DNA of 28,303 bases from CAYWNA01 sp964459305 (GCA_964459305.1 CAYWNA010000173.1:1-28303); one strand, 5' to 3'; numbered from the stretch's first letter, positions 1 to 7,534 are shown. Numbers and translations are program-made. Notes: generated by a model from the letters alone, not told the origin.

Positions 1-1
1 G

Positions 2-45
2 TCGCCAGACTTTGGTCTGCGTAGGGAAAAACCAAGCTCTGGCGA
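2..45. repeat. Imperfect palindromic repeat (hairpin) at the left edge
   Basis: Positions 2-15 pair with 32-45 (TCGCCAGAC.TTGG against its complement, 12 Watson-Crick pairs, one mismatch and one wobble) around a 16-base loop. The bases just after it (GCGAGTTCGGCTACA) resemble those after the palindrome at 797-820 (GCGAATCCAGCTACA), so the two may belong to one dispersed family. No coding role is seen. Confidence 0.55.
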
Positions 46-53
46 GTTCGGCT

Positions 54-704
54 ACAGGCCAGACTTGTCCGCGGGTCGTATGACATGCAGGTACAGCGGG
101 TGCAGGGCAAAAGCGGGAGTACCCAGCCGGGCGAACAGAAATCGAACACCGAAAATCCGGAGCGGTCAGACCGACGACGAGAGGGCAGGGCTCTTTGAAG
201 AGGACGAAGGGGCGAATGCGACAGGTTTGTCTGGCAGCAGCCAAAAACGACGTTTGAAACGGCGCGCGCGATGTAAGGCGTACCAACGACGTTTCGCTTG
301 ATCTTGACTATGCCGCCGTTTGCGTCTGCCGTCCGGCATCGTCGGCTCCTCCGTTTCGTTTCTTTCCTGTCTATCGGATGCGGAAACGACGAGGCTTGGC
401 GAAGAAGCGTCGGAGTCCTAGAGGCGAGAAATCGACTCTTCCTCCAACAACTCGCGTCACCTGTGGAAGCATAGCATTCGGCGAGAGTCCCGTGCCGCCA
501 TTTGCCACGGAATATCTTCCGCGAGCCTTGTCACAGCGGTCCGTTCATTCCGTTTCTGCTGATGCCGCCGTTCCCCGGTCCATGAGGCCAATCGTCCTGC
601 CCATTCCCAGAGACGTTCTTTCCGTCTTAGTTGCGCCTATACCACCACAAGTTCCACCGTCTGGCTTGGACGGTACAAAAATTTCTTGGCAACTGTCTGG
701 TTCA
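54..704. other. Stretch without a recognisable gene
   Basis: Open frames exist here (65-301 and 378-791 on the plus strand), but their translations are arginine-, proline- and serine-rich, have no domain or signal I recognise, and the second runs into the palindromic repeat at 705-820. I see no tRNA, terminator or promoter in it. It may hold a decayed gene. Confidence 0.5.
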
Positions 705-820
705 GGCGCGGGAACGGGTTTGCGGGACGGCGAGGACTCGTCGACCGAACTCGTAGCTGAATTCGCAAGAATTCAGGCGATGAGGGCGTAATCCGTCTGA
801 ATTCTTGCGAATCCAGCTAC
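705..820. repeat. Dispersed repeat unit with a 24-bp near-perfect inverted repeat
   Basis: The unit starts with a 49-base stretch (705-753) that recurs at 26861-26908 with about 85% identity. It is followed by an inverted repeat: 753-776 (GTAGCTGAATTCGCAAGAAT...) pairs with 797-820 with a single mismatch in 24 bases, around a 20-base spacer. Translated, it gives the string ELVAEFARIQAMRA, seen in many spurious planctomycete ORFs (recalled, not searched). It looks like a non-autonomous palindromic element. Confidence 0.8.
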
Positions 821-1016
821 AAACCCATTCTTGCGCCCGCCCAGTTCGACAGCTTTTGCTCTGTAGGGAACGCCACCGAGGGCGTCTCCCACAGCCTTGT
901 GCCCGCTGGTGATCGAGCCCAAACAGGCGAACCGAGAAGCGTTTCACGCTGTTAGGTGATGGCTCGTTCGTCAATATCTCGGCTGCCGGAACGAAAAACC
1001 AATAGTCTCAGTGGCG

Positions 1017-1045
1017 TTTTGCTTGTCGTTTGTGAGGCGTATAAT
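1017..1045 (+). promoter_or_regulatory. Probable sigma-70 promoter of the nfeD operon
   Basis: A perfect TATAAT lies at 1040-1045, 66 bases before the chosen nfeD start at 1112. The -35 side is weak: TTTTGC at 1017-1022 with a 17-base spacer, or TTGCTT at 1019-1024 with a 15-base spacer. The position supports the 1112 start over the longer frame starting at 956. Confidence 0.5.
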
Positions 1046-1111
1046 GAACTGTTGGACGTCGTTGGTCACCCAAACGTCACCGTCCTCGTGTATAGCATTT
1101 CCGTTACTACG

Positions 1112-3322
1112 ATGAACGAGATCATCCGTGACGATCGATCACAGTTTTCCCGTGTGATTCTGTGTCTCTCGGTTGCCGGCCCCCTATTCTTCGCCCCTTC
1201 GCTCTTTCTCACAGGGGAGCCTTCCGAGGATTCGACACGAGAGGCAGAGCAAGCCGTCCCGGCCGCGGTCGCAGGCCATCTCATCCGGGTCCCGCTGCCC
1301 ATCACGGGCGAAGTAGATACCCGCGTGAAAGGAATGATCGACGAACTCTTGACCGGACTCGCCGGCTCGGACGAACGGCCAATACTGATTCTGGAGTTTC
1401 GCGGCGACGACGCTGACGATTCGAAGGCAGGCAGCCAATTCGAACGATCGCTCTCGCTGGCCCGGTACCTGGCCGGCCCACCGCTCGGTCATGTGCGCAC
1501 AATCGCCTATCTGTCGGGTTCGGTGGAGGGTCACGCCGTGCTGCCCGTGTTAGCCTGCGAAGAAATCATCGCGCACCCCGATGCGGAACTTGGCCGGGCG
1601 GGAATCGACGAGGAGTTTGTCGATCCGACGATTCGGCGCGGCTACAGCGAGATTGCCGAGCGTCGCCGCACGGTTCCCGTGCCCATCGTGCTTGGAATGC
1701 TCGATGCCGAGGCTGCCGTCTACAAGGTGCAAACACTGGACGGCGTGCGCTACGTGTTGGAAGACGAGTTGGACGAACTCAAGAAAAGCGCTGCCGTGAG
1801 TTCGGTAGACAAAGTGATCCGCGAAGGCGAAATGGGCCACTTCAGTGGCGGCGAGTTGCGTTTGGAGTTCGGCTTCGCCAGTCACCTGGCGCGCCATCGC
1901 GCCGAATTGGCGGTGGCGTTGCGACTGCCCGACGGCGGAATCGAAGAAGATCCCACGCTGGGCGAAGGACGGCGAGCCGTGCGCGTCGATCTCGTCGGTC
2001 CGGTCAAAGCGGAGATGGTCAGTTGGCTCGAACATGGCGTGCGAGAGAAAATTGAGAAAGACGGAGTGAACTTCGTTTGCCTGACTGTCAACAGCGCCGG
2101 GGGATCGCCGCAGGACAGTGTCCGTCTGGCACTTTACCTCGCGAGTCTTGATCCGGGCAAAGTGCGCACGGTGGCATTCGTCGACTCCGAGGCCAGGTCC
2201 GATGCGGCTTTGATCGCGCTGGCTTGCGACCAATTGGTCATGACCGAGACGGCGGTTCTGGGCGGTCCGGGCGCTCGACGCATCGTCCCCCGACGACTCG
2301 AAGCTCTTCGCGATCATGTCCGAACGATGGCGGAAGCGAAACAGCGCGGATGGTCGTTGCCACTGGCGATGGTTGATACCGAGTTGACCGTTCACCGCTG
2401 CCGGCGCGCGACCGGCGAAATTCGGCACTTCTGCCAGGAGGAACTTGCCGAGCAAAAAAATGCAGACGAGTGGCAAACTGTCGCCGAACTGGATACAAAG
2501 TCCGGCCTCCGCGGAGAACAGGCAAACCAGGTTGGTCTCACAAAGTTCACTGCAGCGGATTTCGAGGAAATCAGGCAGCTCTACCATTTGGATGACCAGT
2601 TGGATTCCGTTGGTCCCAACTGGGCTAGTTCGGCGATCGAATTCCTCGCCTCTACCGAAGTCGCCGGGGCGTTGTTGTTCATTGGCTGGTTCGCCTTGAT
2701 GATCGAGTTCATGTCGCCTGGATTGAGTCTGGCTGGTTTCATTTCTGCTGTGTGTTTCCTTCTGTTCTTCTGGGCCAACTTCCTTCACGGTACGGCTGGA
2801 TTATTGGAGGTATTGCTGTTTGCAGCCGGCGTTGCTTGTGTGGCTCTGGAGATCTTCGTGATTCCGGGGCTGGGCGCCTTTGGAATCGGCGGAACTCTTT
2901 TGATCGTTACTTCCATTGTGCTGGCTACCCAGACGTTCGTGATACCGCGCAATGCCTACGAATGGAGCCAACTCCCGTCATCTCTGGCCATGGTTGTTGC
3001 GGCGGGGGCTGGGGCCTTTGGCTCGCTGATATTCATGCGCCGCATCCTGACCGAAGCTCCCGTTTTCAGGCGAGTGGCTCTGGAAACACCGGACGAGGAC
3101 CGGATGGACGAAATCCGTTACCAGGAATCGTTGGTTCATCTGGATCATCTGGTTGGCAAGCGCGGCGTGACGACGACGCAACTGACACCGTCTGGCAAAG
3201 CAAAACTCGGCGACGATATAATCGACGTGATCAGCGACGGCGACGTGATCTCGCAGGGAACCGACGTCTATGTCATGGACGTGACAGGCAACGAGGTGCT
3301 GGTGCGACCGCTGGAAGGGTGA
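1112..3322 (+). CDS. nfeD: Long NfeD-family membrane protein with two ClpP-like domains
   Basis: A membrane-bound ClpP-class/NfeD protein of 736 residues. NfeD proteins normally pair with SPFH proteins such as FloA (encoded downstream) in membrane organisation and quality control. Residues 14-34 form a signal or anchor. Two serine-protease-like folds follow, about 60-165 and 288-385, each ending in a 'VLACEE/ALACDQ' helix. Four to five membrane segments lie at about 515-645 with the NfeD signature EIFVIPGLGAFGIGG (580-594), then the OB-fold NfeD-C domain (680-736). The usual catalytic serine context is changed: the first domain has GSVEGHA, the second EARSDAA, and I see no clear partner lysine, so activity is doubtful. 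The frame is open from 956, but 1112 is preferred because of the signal sequence and the TATAAT upstream. The next gene starts 8 bases after the stop. Confidence 0.88.
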   Translation: MNEIIRDDRSQFSRVILCLSVAGPLFFAPSLFLTGEPSEDSTREAEQAVPAAVAGHLIRVPLPITGEVDTRVKGMIDELLTGLAGSDERPILILEFRGDDADDSKAGSQFERSLSLARYLAGPPLGHVRTIAYLSGSVEGHAVLPVLACEEIIAHPDAELGRAGIDEEFVDPTIRRGYSEIAERRRTVPVPIVLGMLDAEAAVYKVQTLDGVRYVLEDELDELKKSAAVSSVDKVIREGEMGHFSGGELRLEFGFASHLARHRAELAVALRLPDGGIEEDPTLGEGRRAVRVDLVGPVKAEMVSWLEHGVREKIEKDGVNFVCLTVNSAGGSPQDSVRLALYLASLDPGKVRTVAFVDSEARSDAALIALACDQLVMTETAVLGGPGARRIVPRRLEALRDHVRTMAEAKQRGWSLPLAMVDTELTVHRCRRATGEIRHFCQEELAEQKNADEWQTVAELDTKSGLRGEQANQVGLTKFTAADFEEIRQLYHLDDQLDSVGPNWASSAIEFLASTEVAGALLFIGWFALMIEFMSPGLSLAGFISAVCFLLFFWANFLHGTAGLLEVLLFAAGVACVALEIFVIPGLGAFGIGGTLLIVTSIVLATQTFVIPRNAYEWSQLPSSLAMVVAAGAGAFGSLIFMRRILTEAPVFRRVALETPDEDRMDEIRYQESLVHLDHLVGKRGVTTTQLTPSGKAKLGDDIIDVISDGDVISQGTDVYVMDVTGNEVLVRPLEG

Positions 3323-3330
3323 ACACGGCT

Positions 3331-3915
3331 ATGGACGCATTGTTTTGGTCGATTATCTTGCTGGTGGCCGGAATCGGACTGATTGGTCTGGAGATCTTCG
3401 TCCCCTCGGGAGGGCTGCTCAGCGTCATGGCAGCGTTGGCGATTGCGGCTTCCCTCGTGGTTGCTTTTGTGATGGGAGGCATGACGACCGGTTTGATCAT
3501 GCTGGTCACGACCGCGGTGGTCATCCCGTTGGTCATTGCTGGGGTGATCCGCTGGTGGCCCTACACACCGATCGGCCGGATGATCGTGCTGCACAGGCCC
3601 GAAAGCGAAGACGAGGTGCTGCCGGACACTGCCGAGTATCGCACCCAGAAAATGCTGATTGGCCGTCGCGGCGTAGCCAAGACCAAGATGTTGCTCAGCG
3701 GTGCAGTGCAGATCGACGGAGAAACGTACGATGCGGTCAGCGAAGGAATGGCCATCGAACCCGGACAGCCGATCCGGGTAACGGCAATTCGCACCAATCG
3801 TATTGTGGTCACCCTGGATACCGGGGGCCCTCAAGATTCGGCCGAAGGCCCCGACGTCCTCTCTCAACCCGCCGAGTCGCTGGGAATCGAATCATTGGAA
3901 GATCCGCCGGCTTGA
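3331..3915 (+). CDS. Short NfeD-family membrane protein
   Basis: A 194-residue protein of the short NfeD type: membrane segments at about 4-25 (with the signature GLEIFVPSGGLL), 28-48 and 51-71, then a soluble OB-fold NfeD-C domain at about 105-155 (LIGRRGVAKTKMLLSGAV...). It has no ClpP-like part. Short NfeDs bind SPFH proteins through the OB-fold. It follows the long nfeD after 8 bases, with GGAAGGG 11 bases before the ATG, so the two are surely one operon. The acidic tail (SLGIESLEDPPA) is encoded by the first copy of a 26-bp direct repeat that recurs at 4801-4826. Confidence 0.88.
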   Translation: MDALFWSIILLVAGIGLIGLEIFVPSGGLLSVMAALAIAASLVVAFVMGGMTTGLIMLVTTAVVIPLVIAGVIRWWPYTPIGRMIVLHRPESEDEVLPDTAEYRTQKMLIGRRGVAKTKMLLSGAVQIDGETYDAVSEGMAIEPGQPIRVTAIRTNRIVVTLDTGGPQDSAEGPDVLSQPAESLGIESLEDPPA

Positions 3916-3916
3916 C
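3890..3916. repeat. Direct repeat, copy 1 (3' end of the short nfeD)
   Basis: AATCATTGGAAGATCCGCCG, continuing GCTTGAC, recurs at 4801-4826 with one gap and one substitution. This copy encodes the last residues and stop codon of the short NfeD. The two copies bracket the two minus-strand genes and the small plus-strand gene. Confidence 0.7.
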
Positions 3917-4060
3917 CTACGAGATCTTGCCAGTCCGTCTCCTGGTCCGCACGGTCGTTATTGCGATCGTCGCTATCGCGCCAACAGCCACGCCAACAAG
4001 GCCGATGGCAACCAGCAGGTATGGAAATATCCAATCCACGAATGCTTCGTGAGGGGTCAT
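3917..4060 (-). CDS. 47-residue single-pass membrane protein
   Basis: A small open frame read as MTPHEAFVDWIFPYLL, then a hydrophobic run (VAIGLVGVAVGAIATIAI) and a basic tail (TTVRTRRRTGKIS), ending with TAG. The layout is that of a single-span membrane protein with a positive cytoplasmic C-terminus. AGGA lies 8 bases before the ATG, a good ribosome binding site. Its end is one base away from the end of the short nfeD, which is convergent. It follows the 82-residue membrane protein gene by 62 bases on the same strand, so the two probably form an operon. I recognise no family. The ribosome site, clean hydropathy pattern and neat fit between genes make it likely to be real. Confidence 0.6.
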   Translation of the reverse strand: MTPHEAFVDWIFPYLLVAIGLVGVAVGAIATIAITTVRTRRRTGKIS

Positions 4061-4122
4061 GGTAATAATCCTTCGGTCATCAGGTTAACGTAGCAACCCT
4101 GCAGATCGCACTGCCAACACGA

Positions 4123-4371
4123 TTACCTGGCGTTTCCGTTGGCCTGTCGAAAGAAGGGGGCCGCGTAAACGCCAATCGCAAAGGCGACCAAGAGTGGTGC
4201 GGCGACGAGCACGGCACTGACTGGGTCCGCCGGACTCAAGGTGATGCTAAGAACCGCGATGGCAAGGATCGCACCGAGCCAACGTCGTGCGAAGCCGCGG
4301 AAGAACACAGCCGATAGCAGAATCAAGAGAACCAGTGCGAGTTCGATCGAGCCGATACCGATGTTCCACAT
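4123..4371 (-). CDS. 82-residue membrane protein, three probable transmembrane segments
   Basis: Read from MWNIGIGSIELALVLL, the protein has three hydrophobic segments at about 5-24, 31-46 and 51-74, with an FRGFARR loop between the first two and the tail FFRQANGNAR. GGAGAG lies about 6 bases before the ATG at 4371, which decides this start over the longer frame beginning near 4506, whose extra residues look random. It lies on the strand opposite to the NfeD and FloA genes around it, upstream of the 47-residue membrane protein. No known family is recognised. Its place suggests, but does not prove, a link with the NfeD/FloA membrane system. Confidence 0.68.
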   Translation of the reverse strand: MWNIGIGSIELALVLLILLSAVFFRGFARRWLGAILAIAVLSITLSPADPVSAVLVAAPLLVAFAIGVYAAPFFRQANGNAR

Positions 4372-4624
4372 CGCTGCTCTCCTTTGAAGAAGGGGACGAT
4401 TCTGAAAATCGCCATTCAGCGAGAGCCAAGCAATCTCCCAGAAGGGAATCGCCGGAACCGAACGGCCCAAGGCGTACGAAGGTAAGTTTCGCTCAGGCGG
4501 CCCCAAATGTCAAGTAATGACCCAGATCGGCTTCCCCCAGCATCTCGCGGGCGGTAGGGTGGAGGGAATCGTGGATTGTCGACATCATGTCGGTCGGGGT
4601 CTTATTGGGCGAGCGAAACCGTCG

Positions 4625-4825
4625 ATGATGCGAAAAGGTCGCTATCAATTCTCACTGGGTCGGCTCCTTGCTTGCTGCGGGTTGCTTTCGTTTGCATTGG
4701 CTGTTCCCTCTGCGATATTTCGCATTTGGTCGCGCCTGGCTGCTGCAAGCAACGCACCCTCAGGTTCGTTTCGAGATCATGGCTTTTGGGTCCCACCCAT
4801 AATCATTGAATATCCGCCGGCTTGA
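4625..4825 (+). CDS. 66-residue protein with N-terminal membrane anchor ('RYQFSLGRLL' type)
   Basis: The protein starts MMRKGRYQFSLGRLLACCGL and continues with a hydrophobic segment to about residue 32, then a short tail ending WVPPIIIEYPPA. The basic residues followed by a FSL-x-x-LL anchor recall a common N-terminus of small planctomycete membrane proteins (from memory). Two ATG codons (4625 and 4628) are possible starts; no strong ribosome site is seen. The last codons and the stop lie in the second copy of the 26-bp direct repeat whose first copy ends the short nfeD. It could be a real small gene or the remains of a larger one. Confidence 0.5.
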   Translation: MMRKGRYQFSLGRLLACCGLLSFALAVPSAIFRIWSRLAAASNAPSGSFRDHGFWVPPIIIEYPPA

Positions 4826-4826
4826 C
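4801..4826. repeat. Direct repeat, copy 2
   Basis: Matches 3890-3916 over 26 bases with one gap and one substitution; TCCGCCGGCTTGAC is identical in both. Both copies happen to end a reading frame as PPA-stop in the same frame. Confidence 0.7.
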
Positions 4827-4898
4827 GATTGCAGTCGAAGGCCGGACGGTGTAAAAAGGTGAGTGTGTCAATTCACCCATCCGCATAAGGGCTGACCC

Positions 4899-5942
4899 AT
4901 GTACTTACTTGCAGGTGATATTCCCGCCAAAACGATGATTAGCATCGTTATCTTCGTGGTGGTCTTAGTGTTTCTGCTGGTGCTTCTTGGGATTTTTGCG
5001 CGCTACTTCCGGCTATGGATCCAGTCGGTATTGACGCACGCCGACATCACCATTTGGGATTTGTTGGGAATGACCTTCCGCAAGGTGAATCCCACCGTCA
5101 TCGTCCGCAGCAAGATCATGGCGGTCCAGGCGGGTGTCACCGACGAATCGGTGACGAGCAAAGCGCTCGAGGCCCACTACCTGGCAGGCGGAAACGTGCC
5201 TTTGGTCATTCGATCGCTGATTGCCGCCATGAAAGCGAAAACGATTCAGCTTTCCTTCCGCGAGGCCACGGCGATCGACTTGGCCGGACGAAATGTGTTG
5301 GAGGCCGTGCAAACGAGCGTGTATCCGAAAGTGATCGACTGTCCTGCTAAAGGGTCGGCGAAATCGTCGTTGGACGCCGTGGCCAAGAACGGTATTCAGT
5401 TGAAAGTCAAGGCGCGGGTGACGGTCCGAGCCAACCTGCAACAGTTGATCGGCGGTGCCACCGAAGAGACGATCATCGCTCGCGTGGGCGAAGGTATCGT
5501 CAGCGCGATTGGTTCCGCCGAAACCCACGCCAAGGTGCTGGAGAATCCCGATCTCATCTCCAAAGCCGTGTTGGCCCGAAAGCTCGATTCGCAGACGGCC
5601 TTCAAAATTGTCTCGATCGACATTGCCGACATCGACGTAGGCGACAACATCGGCGCTCGACTGCAAGCCGATCAGGCGGAAGCGGACACACGTGTGGCCC
5701 GGGCCAAGGCCGAGGGCCGTCGAGCGATGGCCGTGGCCCGCGAGCAGGAGATGGTGGCCTCGATCGAAGAGAGTCGAGCCAAGCTGGTCGATGCCGAAGC
5801 GGAGGTGCCCAGGGCCATGGCCGAAGCTTTTCGCACCGGCAAGCTGGGCGTGATGGATTACTACAAGCTGCGGAACGTTCAGGCTGACACGGACATGCGC
5901 ACGGCGATTGCCACGGGCGCCACTGCCGGAGGCAAATCGTGA
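4899..5942 (+). CDS. floA: Flotillin-like protein FloA
   Basis: A 347-residue FloA (YqfA-type) protein, a membrane scaffold that forms functional membrane microdomains and partners NfeD proteins. Residues 13-35 are a strong membrane hairpin or anchor. The SPFH/band-7-like region follows (about 60-230), with conserved family stretches such as ALEAHYLAGGNV and SAIGSAETHAKVLENPDLIS. An alanine/glutamate-rich coiled region (about 255-315, LQADQAEADTRVARAKAEGR) precedes the family end GVMDYYKLRNVQADTDMR. Length is usual for FloA. The ATG at 4899 has only a weak ribosome site. The downstream gene overlaps its stop codon. In other bacteria nfeD and floA are directly adjacent; here about 980 bases with three small genes part them. 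Confidence 0.95.
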   Translation: MYLLAGDIPAKTMISIVIFVVVLVFLLVLLGIFARYFRLWIQSVLTHADITIWDLLGMTFRKVNPTVIVRSKIMAVQAGVTDESVTSKALEAHYLAGGNVPLVIRSLIAAMKAKTIQLSFREATAIDLAGRNVLEAVQTSVYPKVIDCPAKGSAKSSLDAVAKNGIQLKVKARVTVRANLQQLIGGATEETIIARVGEGIVSAIGSAETHAKVLENPDLISKAVLARKLDSQTAFKIVSIDIADIDVGDNIGARLQADQAEADTRVARAKAEGRRAMAVAREQEMVASIEESRAKLVDAEAEVPRAMAEAFRTGKLGVMDYYKLRNVQADTDMRTAIATGATAGGKS

Positions 5943-6412
5943 ACGTACTAAACGAACTCGAAAGGATGCTGCGCGAGGCAGCCCAACAGCAAGGCGCACA
6001 GGGTACGCCATCCAGGCGGCCGCCACCGAATCTGGAGATCCTCGACGACGTCGCGGACGCCGAAGTCATCGAGGCCGAGCCGGTCTACGAAAGCGTATCG
6101 GCACACGTCGCGGACGACATCGATACGAGCGATATCACCCAACACGCCTCGCGTCTGGGCGATCACGCCTCACGGCTGGGTGCAGAGGTTGGTCAGGCGG
6201 ACGACAAGCTGGAAGAGCGCCTGCACGAGAAGTTCGATCATGAACTGAGCAACATTCATGACGATACGGTCACCGACGACACGGGAGTTGGGCGGCCGGG
6301 CCGCGTTCCGAGCACGGCGGGCGAAATCGCCGCAATGTTCCGCAGTCCGAAGAGCATTCGCCAAGCGATCATTCTGAACGAGATTCTTAACCGCCCGGAA
6401 CACCGTTGGTAA
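5939..6412 (+). CDS. FloA-coupled protein of unknown function, 157 residues
   Basis: The GTG start at 5939 overlaps the floA stop (GTGA), so translation is probably coupled and the product is likely to act with FloA. The protein is soluble and mostly acidic: a short N-terminal helix (NVLNELERMLREAAQQ), a disordered-looking acidic middle, helical stretches with ASRLGDHASRLGAEV at about 70-85, and a well-defined C-terminal motif, about 127-157, GEIAAMFRSPKSIRQAIILN followed by EILNRPEHRW. That tail looks like a conserved short motif that may be a docking site. No enzymatic residues are recognised. Downstream lies a palindromic repeat, then an unrelated oxidoreductase. Confidence 0.8.
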   Translation: MNVLNELERMLREAAQQQGAQGTPSRRPPPNLEILDDVADAEVIEAEPVYESVSAHVADDIDTSDITQHASRLGDHASRLGAEVGQADDKLEERLHEKFDHELSNIHDDTVTDDTGVGRPGRVPSTAGEIAAMFRSPKSIRQAIILNEILNRPEHRW

Positions 6413-6417
6413 GAAGA

Positions 6418-6501
6418 TTCCGTTCGTGGCGCCGCCTTCAGGCGGTCTTCGCAGCGAATCGCCAACTCTATGACCGCCTGAAGGCGGGACTACGAACGAA
6501 G
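6418..6501. repeat. REP-like inverted repeat (CCGCCTTCAGGCGGTC)
   Basis: CCGCCTTCAGGCGGTC at 6432-6447 is exactly inverted at 6472-6487, with flanks TTCCGTTCGTGG and CTACGAACGAAGG extending the dyad. Each arm is itself partly self-complementary (CCGCC/GGCGG). It lies between the FloA partner gene and the oxidoreductase and could act as a hairpin terminator or mRNA stabiliser. The AAGGA at its right end overlaps the ribosome site of the next gene. Confidence 0.8.
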
Positions 6502-6513
6502 GATATCGACGCA

Positions 6514-7431
6514 ATGACCGTAATGAATATCGCATCGGGTGAGACCAAGATCGGTTGGGTTGGCACGGGCGTCATGGGGTCGAGCATGTGCGGCCACCTG
6601 ATCGACAAAGGGTTCGCCGCCACCGTCTTCAATCGCACGCGGAGCAAAGCGGAACCGCTGCTGGCCAAAGGCGCCGCTTGGGCCGACAGCCCCAAGGCCG
6701 TCGCAGAACAGAGCGATGTCGTGTTCACCATCGTCGGTTTCCCAAGCGACGTGCGGCAGGTGATACTGGGCGCCGATGGCGCGTTAGCCGGATCCAAGGC
6801 CGGCAACATCTTGGTAGACATGACCACCAGCGAGCCATCGCTGGCCATCGAGATCGCCGAGGCGGCAAAAGCCAAGGGCGTGTATAGCGTGGACGCACCC
6901 GTCTCCGGTGGCGACGTGGGGGCCCGCGAGGCGCGACTGTCGATCATGATCGGCGGCGTCGGGGAAGCGGTCGAAGCGCTCCAGCCCTGCTGGGATGCGA
7001 TGGGCAAAACGATCGTCCATCAAGGCGGCCCCGGCGCAGGCCAACACACAAAAATGGTGAATCAAACGCTGATCGCCACAAACATGATCGGTGTCTGCGA
7101 GGCGCTGTTGTACGCCCACAAGGCCGGCCTGGATCTAGACACGGTCATGCAATCGGTCGCATCGGGCGCGGCCGGCAGTTGGTCGCTTTCAAATCTTGGC
7201 CCGCGTATCATCAACAACAATTTCGATCCGGGGTTCTTCGTCGAGCACTTTCTCAAGGACATGGGCATTGCCCTCGACGAATCACAGCGCATGGGGCTTG
7301 CCCTGCCCGGCCTAGCGTTGGCCAAGCAGTTATACTTGGCCCTCCAAGCCCAGGGCCACGGCCGCGACGGCACCCATGCACTTGAACTGGCACTCGCTTC
7401 CCTGTCGGGGATCGATTGGCGAAATCGTTAG
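6514..7431 (+). CDS. Beta-hydroxyacid dehydrogenase (3-hydroxyisobutyrate dehydrogenase-like)
   Basis: A 305-residue NAD(P)-dependent oxidoreductase of the 3-hydroxyisobutyrate/tartronate semialdehyde reductase family, which oxidises beta-hydroxyacids or reduces the matching semialdehydes. Visible motifs: Rossmann GWVGTGVMGSSM (14-25), NRT after strand 2 (40-42, pointing to NADP), substrate-binding DAPVSGGDVGAREARLSIM (127-145), and GAGQHTKMVNQ with catalytic Lys180. The C-terminal all-helical dimer domain holds FFVEHFLKDMGIALDES. Length is usual. The start at 6514 is chosen because AAGGA lies ten bases before it and the Rossmann fold follows at once. The exact substrate cannot be told. The next gene is convergent. 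Confidence 0.9.
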   Translation: MTVMNIASGETKIGWVGTGVMGSSMCGHLIDKGFAATVFNRTRSKAEPLLAKGAAWADSPKAVAEQSDVVFTIVGFPSDVRQVILGADGALAGSKAGNILVDMTTSEPSLAIEIAEAAKAKGVYSVDAPVSGGDVGAREARLSIMIGGVGEAVEALQPCWDAMGKTIVHQGGPGAGQHTKMVNQTLIATNMIGVCEALLYAHKAGLDLDTVMQSVASGAAGSWSLSNLGPRIINNNFDPGFFVEHFLKDMGIALDESQRMGLALPGLALAKQLYLALQAQGHGRDGTHALELALASLSGIDWRNR

Positions 7432-7454
7432 CAGGACGCGCCGTGGTCGGTTGT

Positions 7455-7504
7455 TGGAGTCCAGGCTTCAGCCTGTCCCCAGCACCCCAAAAGGCTGTAC
7501 TCCA
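7455..7504. repeat. Inverted repeat between convergent genes
   Basis: TGGAGTCCAGGCTT (7455-7468) pairs with AAGGCTGTACTCCA (7491-7504), 12 of 14 positions, and CAGGCTTCAGCCTG (7462-7475) forms a small hairpin of its own. It lies in the 103-base gap between the ends of the oxidoreductase and the SDR, where it could work as a two-way terminator, though no T-run follows. It resembles a repeat common in planctomycete intergenic DNA (recalled, not searched). Confidence 0.6.
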
Positions 7505-7534
7505 GCGGATATTCCAATCCGGCGGCAATATAGC

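Noticed and set aside
65..791. Two plus-strand open frames (65-301, 378-791) in the left region
   Set aside because: No domain, signal or ribosome site; composition looks random and the second frame reads through a palindromic repeat.
1550..2788. A 412-codon minus-strand frame opposite nfeD
   Set aside because: It mirrors the codon pattern of the well-supported NfeD gene and its translation (rich in His, Arg, Gln) has no recognisable features.
5013..6026. A 337-codon minus-strand frame opposite floA
   Set aside because: Opposite-strand shadow of floA and its partner; no conserved motifs.
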